Shown here: in pieces, positions 14,301-27,600 of the stretch
How the letters are laid out: every line of letters starts with the position of its first letter
How positions within the stretch are numbered: position 1 is the first letter of the stretch
Assembly (NCBI RefSeq): GCF_954871325.1
Contig: NC_088777.1
Location: forward strand, 42,881,366-42,945,365
From: Gordionus sp. m RMFG-2023
Lineage: Eukaryota; Nematomorpha; Gordioida; Chordodea; Parachordodidae
Direction of reading: 5' to 3'
DNA: 64,000 bases
The notes under the pieces: model-generated
Seen by the model: the letters and a program-made list of their open reading frames with translations, nothing else
The model's database searches: none
What the model was told of the DNA's origin: nothing
Position numbers and translations under genes: made by a program

Positions 14301-16303
14301 ATGGAAGAAACGTAGAATTGCAAGCAGAAATATGTGATTTGAGTGAATAGAAAAATTGTTCCATCTAACCCCATATTTTAAAAAATTAATTATAGGATTA
14401 GACCAGTGCTATAGGGATTTTCTTTAAGTTTGTACTTATCTCCATTTTCCAATTTATAAAATTAAATATTTCTCTTCACATGACGTTAAATATTTTTAAA
14501 ATAAAATATTTTTATGCTTTTCTTTGTTTAATAATTTATTTTCATTTTTTATATTTTATTTTATCATACACAATTAAATTAACATTATATTTATGATATT
14601 TTTTTTTTATTTACTTGAGATTTGATTTTGAGAAGAGAAAATTAGCATAAACAAAAGCCATTATATGTAAAAAGAAATTATTGGTTAGCAATAAATAAAT
14701 AAAAAATTATAATAAATTGAGAAAAAGTGAAAAGTAAGAAAAAATAAAATAGAAGATAAATTTAATTATTAGGTTTTAAAATTATCATAGAAAATTAAAA
14801 TTTAGTTATTCTAATTTTGTAAAATCCTTCGAAAAACGTTTGTTTATTGTATTCAACAAATTCATCAAATTAATTAGGGAATATTCCCTATTTTTTTAAA
14901 AACTTTTTACCTCCAATCAAACTGATAGCCAAAGATTCCATTTAGATTTTTGAAAAATTTATTTAAAATTTTTATATCAGGTCAGTTTTTTTACCTCGCA
15001 TAGAAGGGAAAGACCCATTCACTTGACAAATAAATATTTTAAGCCAGTGACTCGGGACTCTTGTTGGGAATTCTATTGGTACCCGTTCTTTTCAGTATTT
15101 TTAAGATTACTTTCCAATTTTCATGTTCAAAAGGTTCTAAGAAGCCAAAATAAGCTATTATTTTAGTAATGGCAGCTTTAGTGCGCTACTTTAAAAAAAA
15201 ATAGCGATAAAGGTAGCTCGCTACTAATTTGGAAAGTAGGCGCTACTTTCACTTTTATATAATAAATACAAATAAAAATTGTTAAAATATATTTATAATT
15301 AATTCTAAAATTATAATCTTATTATTTAATTTTGATATATTATTACTTTATAATTTATTATTTTATAATTATGGAGATTTAAAAAACTGCAATATAAATC
15401 TAGTTTTCAAAATAATTAATAATTTAAAATGCCGACGTAGAGATTGATATTGAAGATAATTTTCGTTAGATCATATAAAGTAATTTTATTGGAAAATGAT
15501 GATAATATGTAATTTCCTCTTCCTGTATCTGTAAAATATTTTAATATCGATATTAAAATTAATACAGAATATAAATTTCATTGTAAGATGTGCTGGAAGG
15601 TATTATCATCAAACAGGACTAATAACTTCAACTAGGAAACATTTAAAAATAATATATCAAACAAATTTCATATCAAAGGGTAGCATAATTTTTATTCTGT
15701 AAAATAAAATTTGAATCAAAGCTGTATCTATAATAGTTTTTGCTAGATGAGTTTATGTGATAGTTAATTTTCTGGCCCATTTTAAACGTGGTAAGATATA
15801 TTTATTAATTACTTATAAATTAAGAATTACAAGAAATAAATATTGACTTTTATTTATCATTAGTTCATCTATTTAATGATAATATTTTATAAATTATCAT
15901 CTGGATTTTAAACATGTATCTTAACATATATTAACTAATTTTGAGAGAAATTGGTACAATAGGTAAAAATTAAAGGGTAGTGGACTGGTCAGTTGGCAAA
16001 TATGGTCATCCACTTATCATCTACATATTTTTCATTCTAAAGATTACTATAATAACTTTAGATTACCCTAGCCAGATCAAAAATGCTACCTATTAGGGGT
16101 GATTTTTTTATAATTATATCATTGAAAATTCTTTAGACGCATTTTTTCTAAAAATATTCAAATGAATATTTTTGATGATTTATCTTATATAAAAAATATA
16201 ATTTAAGGTTAATATTGCATTGCGTGCTGGTGTTTAACGATTATTTAGTCATAGCTTATACTTTCTGATAGTCGCTCTAGACTTGGGGATAGCAGTCTGG
16301 AAA

Positions 16304-16659
16304 TTAGTGATATGTATCGGGCCTAATTTTTAAAACCTTGCCCGAAATTATTTTTAAAAAATTTTCTTGCCCGAACTCTATCCCGAACAATATTTTTATT
16401 TGTCCCAAGACCGACTAAAATAAAAAAAAAATTTATTGTAAAAGAGATATTCTACAATAACAAATATTAACGCCATGTTTCTTCCAAGGAATTCAAAATG
16501 TATCAATTTATTTGACAAAATGTAATGATGTTTCAAAACTTAAGCCCGACCCGGCCCGGCACGAAATTTTTAAGAAATATTAAGCCCGACCCAGCCCGAA
16601 CCGAAATTTTTTAAAAACAGACACGGCCGGGAACGACAGCGTGGGTTTCAGATCTCTAA
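16304..16659. repeat. hAT-like MITE with GGCCCG/CCCGAC subterminal repeats
   Basis: The ends are TAGTGATATGTATCGGGCC and, inverted, TAGAGATCTGAAACCC. TGGAAAT stands at both borders. C-rich words (AAGCCCGACCCGGCCC) mark the right half. It has no coding capacity and belongs to the same family as the copies at 17478 and 50097. Confidence 0.6.
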
Positions 16660-17477
16660 TGGAAATATTATTATGAGAGCAAAAATAAATAAATTATATA
16701 TATTAGAAATTTTATTCATAGAATAACTAATAGCGGGCTACTTTTTTGAAAAGGCTAGCGGTAGCGATAGCGCGATACTTTTAAAAGTAGCTTGTGCCTA
16801 TGGTCATTCAAATCATTCTTATTTTTCTAAAATGGTCTCAAAATGGAAAATTTAAGTATAAATATATAATGATTGTTTAAATGATCTATCACCTGATTTT
16901 TAAACTGGTTTAATAAAATATCAATCGTAATTTTCCTTGTTTAAAAATTCTTTCTAATAATCTTTAACTAGACATTAATTTTATTTTAACCCAATAAGAT
17001 CACGTAAGGCCGCCCTTATTTGTTTAAAAAAAGATATTATAAAAAAAATTGAGACCAAATTTATTTTAAAATATAATCGATAAAAAATAATAGTGTCCCT
17101 TTTAAATTTGATAGCAAAGACAAAAATTATTAACTAAATAATATGATTTATTAAATATTGATTTTGTGATGGCATAATTTTGTTTGGTCTGGTATTATAA
17201 AAAGATTTACTTTTTTTTACAATTTTAATCTACTCTCAGGTGTATAATATTTAATTAAGCCCTAATATTAAATTACTCCTACATTTTTTAATTATGCTTT
17301 ATTTTTTTTAGTGTAATTTTAATTACAAATAAGTCTGCAGAAAATTTAAACGAATTATGAAATATTTTTATTCGATTCGTAAATTTCGAAACGAATAAGT
17401 ACACGTATTTGCAATAATCGAATAAATGAGTATTCGTATTTGTACGAATTGCATAATCTACTATTTGTACTCGCAAT

Positions 17478-17598
17478 TAGAGATCTGCAAATCACGGTCT
17501 CGTCCGTATCGGGTTTTTCTGGATATATAAAAAAGTTCGCTCGGGATCGGACCGGGCACTAGCCGGGCTTGAAAAATAAGGCCCGATGCAGATTACTA
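17478..17598. repeat. 121-bp MITE of the TAGAGATCTGCA family
   Basis: Starts TAGAGATCTGCA; its inverted right end reads TAGTAATCTGCATCGGGC. The flanks CTCGCAAT and CTCATAAT match at six of eight positions. Only the two C/G-rich ends are present, as in a solo-end MITE. Similar words recur at 60345-60405. Confidence 0.6.
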
Positions 17599-18584
17599 CT
17601 CATAATATCATATACTCAAAAAGTTTCACGAAGCGCGAGTCAGTTAATTCACAATTAAGTTTTTTTTATTTTTGAAAAATTAGATCAATAAAAGTATGAC
17701 GATATTAAAAATATATTTTTAGATATAAATTAGCTTCATATTTGTAAATTATGATTTTCTAATAGATTCAAATTTCTTTCTTTCTTTTGATAGTTAATTT
17801 ATTAAGAAAATAAGGAGAATATTTATAAATTTTTAAGTGTAACTGTTTTAATTAACGTTTTATATAAATATTTATATATTTATTGCTCTAACTAATATTT
17901 AATAAATAAATCTATATGTATTTGGTTTTAAATAAATAAATATATATATTTAACCTGTCTTTGGCCATGCATTTTATTGACTTTGTGGAAAAGAAATAAA
18001 TACAGTGGACAAGGAAAGTAATGCTAGACAATAATTGTAAGAAGATCGCCATTCTTTATTTTTAAGAAAGAGTTATAAAAATTAGTAAATATATTGAAGA
18101 AATGGAATAAATTATACTTTACGAAGAAGATAATATTTCAAAGAATATAATATTTCAAAGAATATAATTATTTAATATATAATGACTACTACGCCACCAA
18201 AAGGTTTTTGAGAGAATTGTTTTATTTAGGAAATAATATAACTGAAAAATTGTTACAATTTCATATTTATCTTAAATAAAAATCAGTTTGGATTTTGATA
18301 TTAACGCAAAAAATAATAACTTAAGAATTAAACAATATTTCCTCTATTATTAAATCAGTTCCACTACAATCGATCGTTGCTCCACTTGGTTTCGTACGTC
18401 GCCTATCGCCTTATTGATTGTCTAGCTTGCTTGTTGATTTGTTGGTTGAGTTTGTTTATTACCGTTCGTCAACTTCTAGCAATTTTAACAATTCTTATAT
18501 TAATCTGATAAAAAAAATTTAGGAATTGGGGATCGGGGTTCCCCAAAACAAAGATTAGAGGGATAAAATAAAAGAATTTAAGGG

Positions 18585-18925
18585 ACGTATATTTATTGCA
18601 TTTTTTGATTTCTTGGAGTTCCGAGCGATCAGGTTACTATTGGCAGGAAATGGCATGCGTCTTAGACATTTGCCGTAGAGCCAAGATGTAAAAGACATGC
18701 CATAGCTTACCATCCTCATTTGAAAGACTTAAAGACGTCAAACTATTGGAAAAACCTGCGGAAATTAAAGATTTGCTGATCAACTTATTCAGATTATTAT
18801 CCGCAAAAAGCGGCCTCTGACTTTAAGACACGAGAAACAATGTCTAGAAAATGAATCAACTTGCTTATTACAGGCAGTATTAATGTCAACGGAAGGGATA
18901 AAACGACATATAGCAATTTGGAACT
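18585..18925 (-). pseudogene. Retroelement-like protein remnant (cysteine/histidine box)
   Basis: The minus strand reads NDEFQIAICRFIPSVDINTA, CNKQVDSFSRHCFSCLKVRG and RFLR, then, after frame changes, SNEDGK and YGMSFTSWLYGKCL. This resembles the C-terminal C-x-C...H-x-L-S-C...G-R-x-x-R-H and G-K-x-L-x-W-D-x-T segment that I recall from many invertebrate reverse-transcriptase proteins. The class, probably non-LTR, is inferred. Several frame breaks; no other domain was found nearby. Confidence 0.4.
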
Positions 18926-19907
18926 CATCATTTGTGAGTAACATTTCCTCTTCAATCAATTATTTTTTACGTAATTAATATTATATAGAATATAACAAAG
19001 TTTATTAGGCCAAGATTATATCTAAAATTTAATGTAATTTAATAAGAATACTTCTTGAAATTCCATTTTCAAATAACAAAGGATATTCGTCCTCAATTTA
19101 ATAAAAAATCGTTTTAAAGTAAAAAAAAGTCTATTCAAATTTTTTTTTTTTGAGGAATAAGATGATTCCTATTTTTCTAGCTCACCATTGACTTCATATA
19201 TTACCAATATACGATAAGATTAATAACTTTATAAAGTTCAAAAAGAAGGAACAATAAAAAATAAAACTCAAACATTGCGTAATTTTTTCATACTCGTACG
19301 TATGATGCAATATAATCAGGTATGTAGCAAAAAACGTCAGTTGAGGGGGGAGGGAGTTTATTTTGGGGCTACTATATTTCTTTTAATAGATATTAGATAC
19401 AAATTTGGAGGTCAAATTAAAGCTCCAATTTTTTTTAGAGGATTCACTCACCCCCTTAGGGGCTAGAAATGATTTTAATAAAAATAACTATTTTTTAAAA
19501 AATAAATTTATTTAAAAAGTTATCATTTCAGTTCCTATGTGTTTCCCATTTTAAGAGACGTGTAATTTTTTGGAAATAACATTTATGTCTATAAAAATAG
19601 ATCTCACAAGATTTAAAAGAGTACTACTAATTCCTCTCCTTCTGATTTGCATTATCTTACCAGTTATAAATATTTATTTTAATTTGGTTTTAGGAAGTTT
19701 TTAACAAGAAGTCCACTATCACAAATATAAATATACCGTAAATTTCTGGAAAAATTAAATAATTTATTATAATGGCTTGGCTTTAGATTAAAAAAAATTA
19801 TTGCAAATATTTGCATATTATTCTAAAATTAACGAATAATTAGCGATATTTACTAAAATTTGCAATTTTCAAATTTACGAATATCACGAATAATGTGAAT
19901 ATGTTAG

Positions 19908-20190
19908 CGGCAATGTGTTATTTTTTAAATTTTAAATGATCATGTTTTGAATACCTGACCTATGAATTTTAGACGATTTTGTCATGAACCTTTAAATTTA
20001 GTATATATATTCATTTTTCCATAAATTAATGTCTCAAAGATTAAGGACAAAATTATCCACAATTTATAAGAAAGATATTCTAAACATGCTGGAATACATT
20101 TCCGAAAAAAATCAGATTTAAATTTTAAAAAAGGCGCTTAAAAAATGATTTAAAGTTGAAAAAATAACACATTGCCAGAAAAAACACATG
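19908..20190. repeat. Inverted-repeat family R2, copy 1
   Basis: The left end GCGGCAATGTGTTATTTTTT pairs with the right end read inverted, TGGCAATGTGTTATTTTTTC. The central part matches a second copy at about 57920-58245, including AATCAGATTT and a TGGAATACA/CGAAATACA segment. Confidence 0.6.
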
Positions 20191-21902
20191 ACAAATAATT
20201 TAAATTTGTTATTTGTTGAAGATTTTATTAAAAATTATTATTCATATTCTATTCGAATTTTTCAAATCGAATGATTTATCATTCGTATCTGTAAATTTCT
20301 GATCGCATATAATTATGTATAATACCAATAAAAATTATTTTACAACACTATTCATTTTCAAAAATAGGGTTATGTGTACGTCTGTCAAATTTTTTAACTC
20401 GAGTTCAGTCAGGTTCAGATTCGGATATTATTCCAAAAATGTGGGGTAAAAGTTTAGATCAGAAGGTTGCAAATAAAAAGTAAGAACTTTCCGCGGTATT
20501 AGTATCAATGTAATAAACCAAATATTTGATCTAATAAAATTTTTTAGTTCTAAAAAAACCTATCCTTCCGTGAATCAGACTACAATTAAACACTTAGCAA
20601 TGTTGAAAATGAAAAGCAAATTATGGAAATCTCCCTTGAGATGATAACGAATTATATTTAAAAAAATATATAAACTCAGACACGGAAAAATATTCAAGAA
20701 CAAACGTAGAAAAGGAAAAATGAAGCTTTCCGCTAAATCATAATCTAAGAGATGAGTTTTTCTCTACTATAACTTTGTTGACAAAGACAACAGTTAATAA
20801 AGTTATTAAAGATGTTTTAGGTAAAATTAGGAATTTAATAATAATTAAAAGGGAGATAGGAATATTTAATGCAAATTTAAAATGTTAAATCAGCTCTAAC
20901 ATTTTTTAGAAATTTTTGAAATAATAGGAAAGATCTCATTATAACTTCAAACTAAAAATTTTAATATTTTATCAGCTTGGAAACAGATCGATGATGCCAA
21001 GTTTTCTGTACCTTTATAACCTTCACATTCATTCAAAATAATGGCAACAAATTTATTGAAAAGATTTCTGCATAAAATCTACCAGTTAGAATTTGTGTTA
21101 CTGGAGTGTATAAAATAAGTCATACAAGTAGGATGTGTATTGTATTGATAAATGCAAAGAATAATGCTCAAAGATTCGATTTACACTCTGCTGTTGTAAT
21201 ATTAGTTTATATAATTGATCAAATTACAAATAGTTTGCCCGAACAGTTCGGTTAATAAAGAGCTTAAAATGTACAAATATGAAATAAATACTTCTGAAAA
21301 AGACTTGAAGAAAGTTTTACAGTTGGAAAATGTATTCAGTGTACAATATGAATTGTTTTTATTTGCTCGTAATTTACAAAGATTTAAGTCGGATTAAATG
21401 AAAATACAGACGATATAATTAGTGATGCGAATCTAATAAATAGGAAGGAAATAATATAAAATAATAACTATAAACCAAAAGTGCAATAACAAGTGTTTTT
21501 TTAAAGAAGATATATAACTGCTAAGTTACCACAGTTATCTAAATAAAAGGTTAACATTTTACCTTTATTTCGATTATGTAATGGCTATAAAAAAGCTTTT
21601 CATTACATAACTAAATAAGAATAAAAATCGAAAAATGTGATAAAGAATTTTATTGATTTATTTCTGCATAAAAAAGGTCTAACGGCAGTATAACAAGGTA
21701 TAAATGGAAACTAGTTCATTACTATTCTAATAAATATAATAACAACCAAATATTATCATTTTTAGGATTAGCTTAAAGGACTAATTTTTCAAATAAAGCA
21801 TCATTTTTTCTCATGTTTGATTTATTAATTAAAATGGTAAACAAGGGCTCGAGGAGGAAAGTTAAACACTAATAAATATTTATTCGATTACTGAATTTTT
21901 AC

Positions 21903-22165
21903 ATCAGAGACCTGTGGAGGTACCTTTTATATGGCCTGGCCGGAATATTTTTTTTAAAAAAAATTTTTCAGCCCTGCCCGACCCGAGTTTTATATTTTCA
22001 GGCCCGGCCCGCATTTTTTTAAATATATTTTATTTTATTTATTTTTTAGATAATAATGGTCACTTAAAATGGTTTAAAAATATATAACCCGGTCCGGGAA
22101 TATTTAAAAAAACAAAGTAGACCTCGGCCCTCGTACTCGGGCCGGGGTTACAAATCTCTGCTGAT
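21903..22165. repeat. MITE of the TAGAGATCTGCA family
   Basis: TCAGAGACCTGTGGAGG on the left faces CAGCAGAGATTTGTAACCCC (inverted) on the right. GCCCGACCCGAG-type words sit just inside. About 110 bp upstream of the hAT element at 22277. Confidence 0.5.
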
Positions 22166-22276
22166 ATATATTGTATATTGATTTCATGGTTAAGATATAG
22201 GATTATTATTTGTAAATTACAACTGGGAAGTAAAAAAATGATTTTTCGGTTTTATCTTGTAAACTAGTGTAATTAA

Positions 22277-23319
22277 CAGAGTTGTTAAAAGATACTTTTT
22301 TAATGGATCTAGATACAGATACAGATACATAGTCTCAAAAGTTATCTAGATACAGATACAGCGTCTAAAAAGTTATCAAGATACAGATACATTTTTTATT
22401 ATGCTCTTATAGGTTTGCATAAAGCTAAATTAATATTATATTGTGAAAATTCATGAAAGGAGCTAAAAAATTTATTGACGCGATATAACATTTATCAGAA
22501 TATAACTAAAATAATGATTTTAATATAATATATGAAAATATATGATTAAATAATTATTAATAATTATTAGATTTCAGTAATAAAATATTTTCAAAATTTT
22601 GATCATTTAGGCATCCTCGTTTATCTGTAAAGACATTTTTAGCAACACTAAATAGTCTTTCCACAGGGGCGCTTGTAGGAATTGTAGTGTTATATTTAAT
22701 AAATAACAATTTTATATCAGGGTATTCTTTAAAAATGCTTAAATCTCTACATTCATTTTTGAAAAATTATTTAAAATTTGTTGATTATCAAAATTTAAAT
22801 CATTATTAGAAATTATATCTGCTGTAGGGTACTGAAAAAAATCTGAAATTAAATCTTTGTTTTTTTTTGGCAAGTTATTTTCTTGCAGTCAGTTGATGAC
22901 TTTGATAATTCACCAGCTTATCTTTGTATCAATTGTTTTTTTTATTAAGATTTTCTTCCATTTGCAACCATGTCCAATCAAGTTTAAAAAAAGGGTGGAG
23001 CATGGTTGCTATAATATTATCATCTTCAAATAAGGTCACAATAAACCTAGAATTATTAAATATTTTTAATTTATTATATTAATTTACCTATCCTCAATCC
23101 CTTTAAGTAAGGCATCTAAGAGTGGTAAACAGATGAAATAAAATAAATTTTACAGTCAAATATTTTTATTTATAATAAAAAAAGGGGTATATAAAATGTA
23201 TCTTAAAAAGTATCTAAAACAGATACCTCTAAAAAAATATCTAGATACAGATACCTTTCTAAAAAATCTATCTAGATACAGATACTACATTTTTATATCT
23301 AGATACTTTAACAACTCTG
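22277..23319 (-). mobile_element. hAT element, internally deleted (1043 bp), with 8-bp target duplication
   Basis: The ends are CAGAGTTGTTAAA and its inverse. GTAATTAA occurs directly at both borders (22269-22276 and 23320-23327). Subterminal arrays of TATCTAGATACAGATAC-like repeats lie at about 22300-22400 and 23205-23305. On the minus strand about 22560-22860 codes the end of a hAT transposase: NTTIPTSAPVERLFSVAKN, then FTDKRGCLNDQNFENILLLK. Most of the enzyme is missing, so this copy would depend on another element. Confidence 0.9.
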
Positions 23320-24464
23320 GTAATTAATATATGATTGTAACATTAAATAACATGATAATGTTTTTAAATGAAACTTTTAATAATATACTTTTAACAATCT
23401 ATATTATTCAATCCATCTTCCACTGTACTAACATTGTCTTCCCTTGCTGAAGTAACATTAAGTTTGTGTACCTTAATGTAACGTTTGTTTTTCGTTTCTT
23501 TTAAAACATTTATTTAATAAATTTTTTAAACAAAATTTATTATTTTTTGATAAAAAGATAATAAACGTTTAAATAGAATGCCTGATTGTTAATGAAACAA
23601 GGAGATTAAATAAAGACAGGAAATAGGATTGCTTTATTTTCAAATCTTTTCGTTATGGGATTTAATGATAAAATTTTTTTATTTTCTTAAATAATGGCAA
23701 CTTAACAATCATATAAAATACTATTACTGAAACTATATTTGCAATATGCCTAATTTTATATACTCTCGATGTAATATAGTATATTATATTATTTAGATTT
23801 TATAGTACAATATTTAATAATTTTATATGTACATTTAATATGATATTATATATGGAATACTAAAAAAATTCCCCATAAGACCATAGCTTGGCCAATCCGC
23901 CCCTGATCTGATAAGTATATATATTAACAATTTAGTCTACTTTTATTACATATATATAATACAACAATAATAAAAACAATTACATTTACGATATAAGTTA
24001 TAAATTGATTGAGTATATATAATATATATAAATTACAGATACATAGTTTATATTGTAAATACTATATATTTATATTAGCGTTTAGTCTAAATATTAGAAT
24101 TTTGGTTGACAACAAAAAATTAGATAATTTTCTTTAAATTATCATATAAATCTATTTTTTAAAAAAATGTGTCTAATATAAAAGTGTGATTGAAAATTTT
24201 TATAATTTAAATTAGGTTTATTTAAAAAATATCCTTTTATCAATAAGTATTACAAACATTACTATATATACTGTGAGATCGTAATACCTTGTCATTAGAT
24301 TTGAAAGTCAAGGAAGGATCAACCAAATAATTCAATATAATCAGAGTATAATTTCAATTTATTTATAATACAATACACATTATAATATATTTTTTTTGGA
24401 ATGCAATCTCAATTACCGACAAATTTGGGAAAATAAAAATTGGAATTGTGATTTAAAATTTTTT

Positions 24465-24635
24465 TTATAACGGATTATTCAATCTTGGAGCAAACGTCAA
24501 AAGGTCATCGTTTATCATTTGCACGTGAATGTTGTATATGCCATCTATCCCAATAACGTAGTAAATACCATCCTGTCGACGTCTAAATTGGTAACCGATA
24601 ATTTTGCGCAAATACTTTTGCATAAATGCTAAAGC
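24465..24635 (-). CDS. Tudor gene last exon with stop
   Basis: The acceptor TATACAG|GCT opens 56 codons starting ALAFMQKYLRKIIGYQF, then DGIYYVIGIDGIYNIHVQMI, and ending RLNNPL-stop. The layout matches the C-terminal half of an extended Tudor domain. The 1.7 kb intron before it is AT-rich. Confidence 0.75.
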   Translation of the reverse strand, partial: ALAFMQKYLRKIIGYQFRRRQDGIYYVIGIDGIYNIHVQMINDDLLTFAPRLNNPL

Positions 24636-27600
24636 CTGTATATTTAGGTTAAATAAACACAATTGAACAAGCCATAATTAAATTCGGTTCATATAATCGT
24701 AAAGTTTACATAAATCATTTTTTTTTGATATAACAAAAGAATTGGTCAATTTGTAAAAAAAATCGAGCACATATCCCCTAATTAATTATAAAATATATAT
24801 TTTAAAAAATAATGTTCGCCATTTTTTTAAAAAAAAATTGATTATATTCATTCGTTAATTTATCGTTTGCTCCTTTGCTGATGGTTATTTAAAATAAAAA
24901 GGGGGTAATAATTATGAATACAGTAATTTTCTCAACATTGCCATAAAATAAGGTGTTTCAACAAAACTATTTTTGAAATGTCCAATAACATTTTTATTGC
25001 TTCCGAATGTAAATATACAAAAACGTATTTAAAAAAATATAATATTTAGCACTTTTCAAGTAGTTAACAAACATACCCAAGAGCTAGATTTTTAAAAACG
25101 GCTAACTCAATATTTTAGCCAGAAAAATATTGTCTAAGCCTCGAGGCTTCGCTAATAGATGAATAAACGTGCTATCTATGACCAAAACCTTCAGTCTTGC
25201 GTAATATTGTTCTGGCTAAAATATTAAGTTAGCCTTATAAAAATCGGCTCAAATCGAACCCTTTAACAACACTAATTATAGTATAAAATATTTATTATCA
25301 CCAGAGACGTGACTGGTTATTTTATTTATTTTAGTGGTTCTTAAAACTTAGTATTTTAATTTAAAAAAATGATTTTAAAAACCTTAGATTTTTCGTTTAT
25401 TATAATAATGCTAAATGATTTTTAGTGATTTTAAATTCACTTAAATTTTTTAACTAGTCTTAGGAATGTCGAAATATTTTTTTTTTTGGGGGGGGGGGGT
25501 ATTGTGTAATATTGTGAAATCATTATCGTAGTGATATTTATGACCGAACCTATACTTTTACGAATAATCACAATTTAAATTCCTACTTATAGATTTCAAA
25601 ATTACAGATATTTATAAACTACAAAAGATTTTATTGGTGTTATTGGCATATTTAGATAAAAATATATTATCATTTTTCAATAAATCAAATTTTATAAAGT
25701 TATGGTTATGACAAATGTTTTAATGGTTTTTTAAGAGATATTGGTGTATCTAAATAAAAATGTATTATCATTTCCTCAATAAATCATAAATTTTATAAAA
25801 ATTAGGACAAATGAATTTCATGTTTTAAGATGATAGGGTATATTTAAATAAAAATATATTATTATCAATTTCACAGGAAATATATTATTAATTTCTCAGG
25901 ATAAGGGATTTTCTCATTGGTGTTTTAAGATGTTGAAATATATACTTAAACACTAAATCTTAACTAATTTAATTTCTCGATTTACATTTACAACTAATCA
26001 TAGATAAAAAAAAATGATTATAAGGCAACAAAAGATTACCTAGTAACAAGGCAATATACTTCACTATTTAAAAACAACCTAGGGAAAAGCTAATCATTAT
26101 ATGGTTAAAGAGGATACTCTATAGAAATACAATGAATAAAGAAAGTAAAGGTGATCACTAAATAAGAATTTGATATTAGATTGTAGTTTAAGGTTCTAAT
26201 ATTTTTTAACATACGCGTAAAAAAAGTCACAGTTGGGTCCTTGGTGTGGACATCGAGAACGGTTCAGACTGAGATTATAAAAAAAGACTAGTTATGATTA
26301 TGCAAAGTTTATTTTTATATATAAAAAAAAGAAAGTGAGTGACATGACATTAACCTCCTTATATTTTTCAGGTTTTACGATAACTTTGTCCAATTTGAAG
26401 ATGAGACATTTGGGGTTAGATTTGAATTGAGAGGGTAAAGGTACAACTTTATCGAAATGATAACATTTTTCGTAGCCGTAGTCAATAAGAAACATTGTGC
26501 ACTAAAAAAAGAAATTATTATTGAAAATAAGTTGCTAAAAAAACAATAAATATTATAACAAGCCTGTGACTGAGTGATACGAAAGCAAGATGTAATTAAT
26601 AGTGAAACTATATGAACTTTAGGCAATTATGATCTAATATATTATTTTAAAATTATAATATAATTTCTGTGTAATAAAACCTTCGCAGGTGATTTAAAAC
26701 TAACTCAGCTTTTTAACTATACTATAATGAAAAAGAGAACATGTACATATGTAATCCTTTATTTAGTTTATGATGGATGTTGTAAATCCTAAAAATAACA
26801 AAACTTTAACTAATAGATTATTGATAAAGATTGATCATTTGTGACACTTAGATATTTAAAAAAGAAGTTGTTAATCACTCCCCAGTCATTTTTTGCTTGT
26901 CATAATGTATATCACTTGCAGAATTCCATATGGCCCTGCACTGCACACCCTATTTATTATTATTGCGATATGTAAATTATTTTTGATTTTCCTAGCATTA
27001 TAAAACTGATTGGAAAAAATGACAATTAAATATATCTTTTAAACAAATAAAATTTATATTGGGTAGATTATATAAAAGTTTTTTTTAATCTTATGGTATA
27101 TTTGGGAAATTTTAAAAGAAAAGAGAAGTTCTTTCTTTCTTTCTATGTGCTAGAATTGTGGTAGTTGAGGTGAATGTGTGATAAATTTCAATTTTTTCAA
27201 AAAAATGTGATAGTCTACTAGTCAATATGGTAGACATGGCAACCCTGATCCTAAACATAACCATGGGAGTTTTAAAAGGAAAAAAAGTGTACCGAGCTGA
27301 AATCGAACAAGTGCGGTAGCGTTTCTGGCTCAAATTATCTAACCTTTAAGCCTCAACCGCCACTCCAAAACAATAATTTTTTAAAGCATTTTTGTCTAAA
27401 ATTAATTATCATTACCCAAAATAATAATAATTTGAGAGGTCATATTTCGAATAATTAAATTACCATGTCAGGGTGATTATTTTGTATACATAATCCACGT
27501 TGATAGTCATTGTGGTCCGCGCAAATGTACAACTAATAAATAAATAAAAAAAATATCGATTATTCGATATAATAAAAATAATAACAAACCTCATTATTTT

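Larger units (their letters stand above)
7469..18584. other. Gene-free repeat desert
   Basis: Holds the repeats listed separately at 8107, 9125, 11271, 16304 and 17478. A CCCG-type remnant lies at about 8690-8795, G-runs at 9740 and 9875, and an unassigned less AT-rich block at 13900-14180. A minus-strand phrase at about 13120-13210 (WFESNFDNYGSRKEFLY) is protein-like but has no clear splice borders. Confidence 0.45.
18926..24464. other. Repeat-derived stretch 3' of the Tudor gene
   Basis: Besides family R2 (19908), the MITE at 21903 and the hAT element at 22277, the block 20560-21400 has scattered open pieces on the plus strand that resemble a much-decayed coding element. None can be assigned. 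23320-24464 is AT-rich with nothing recognisable. Confidence 0.4.
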
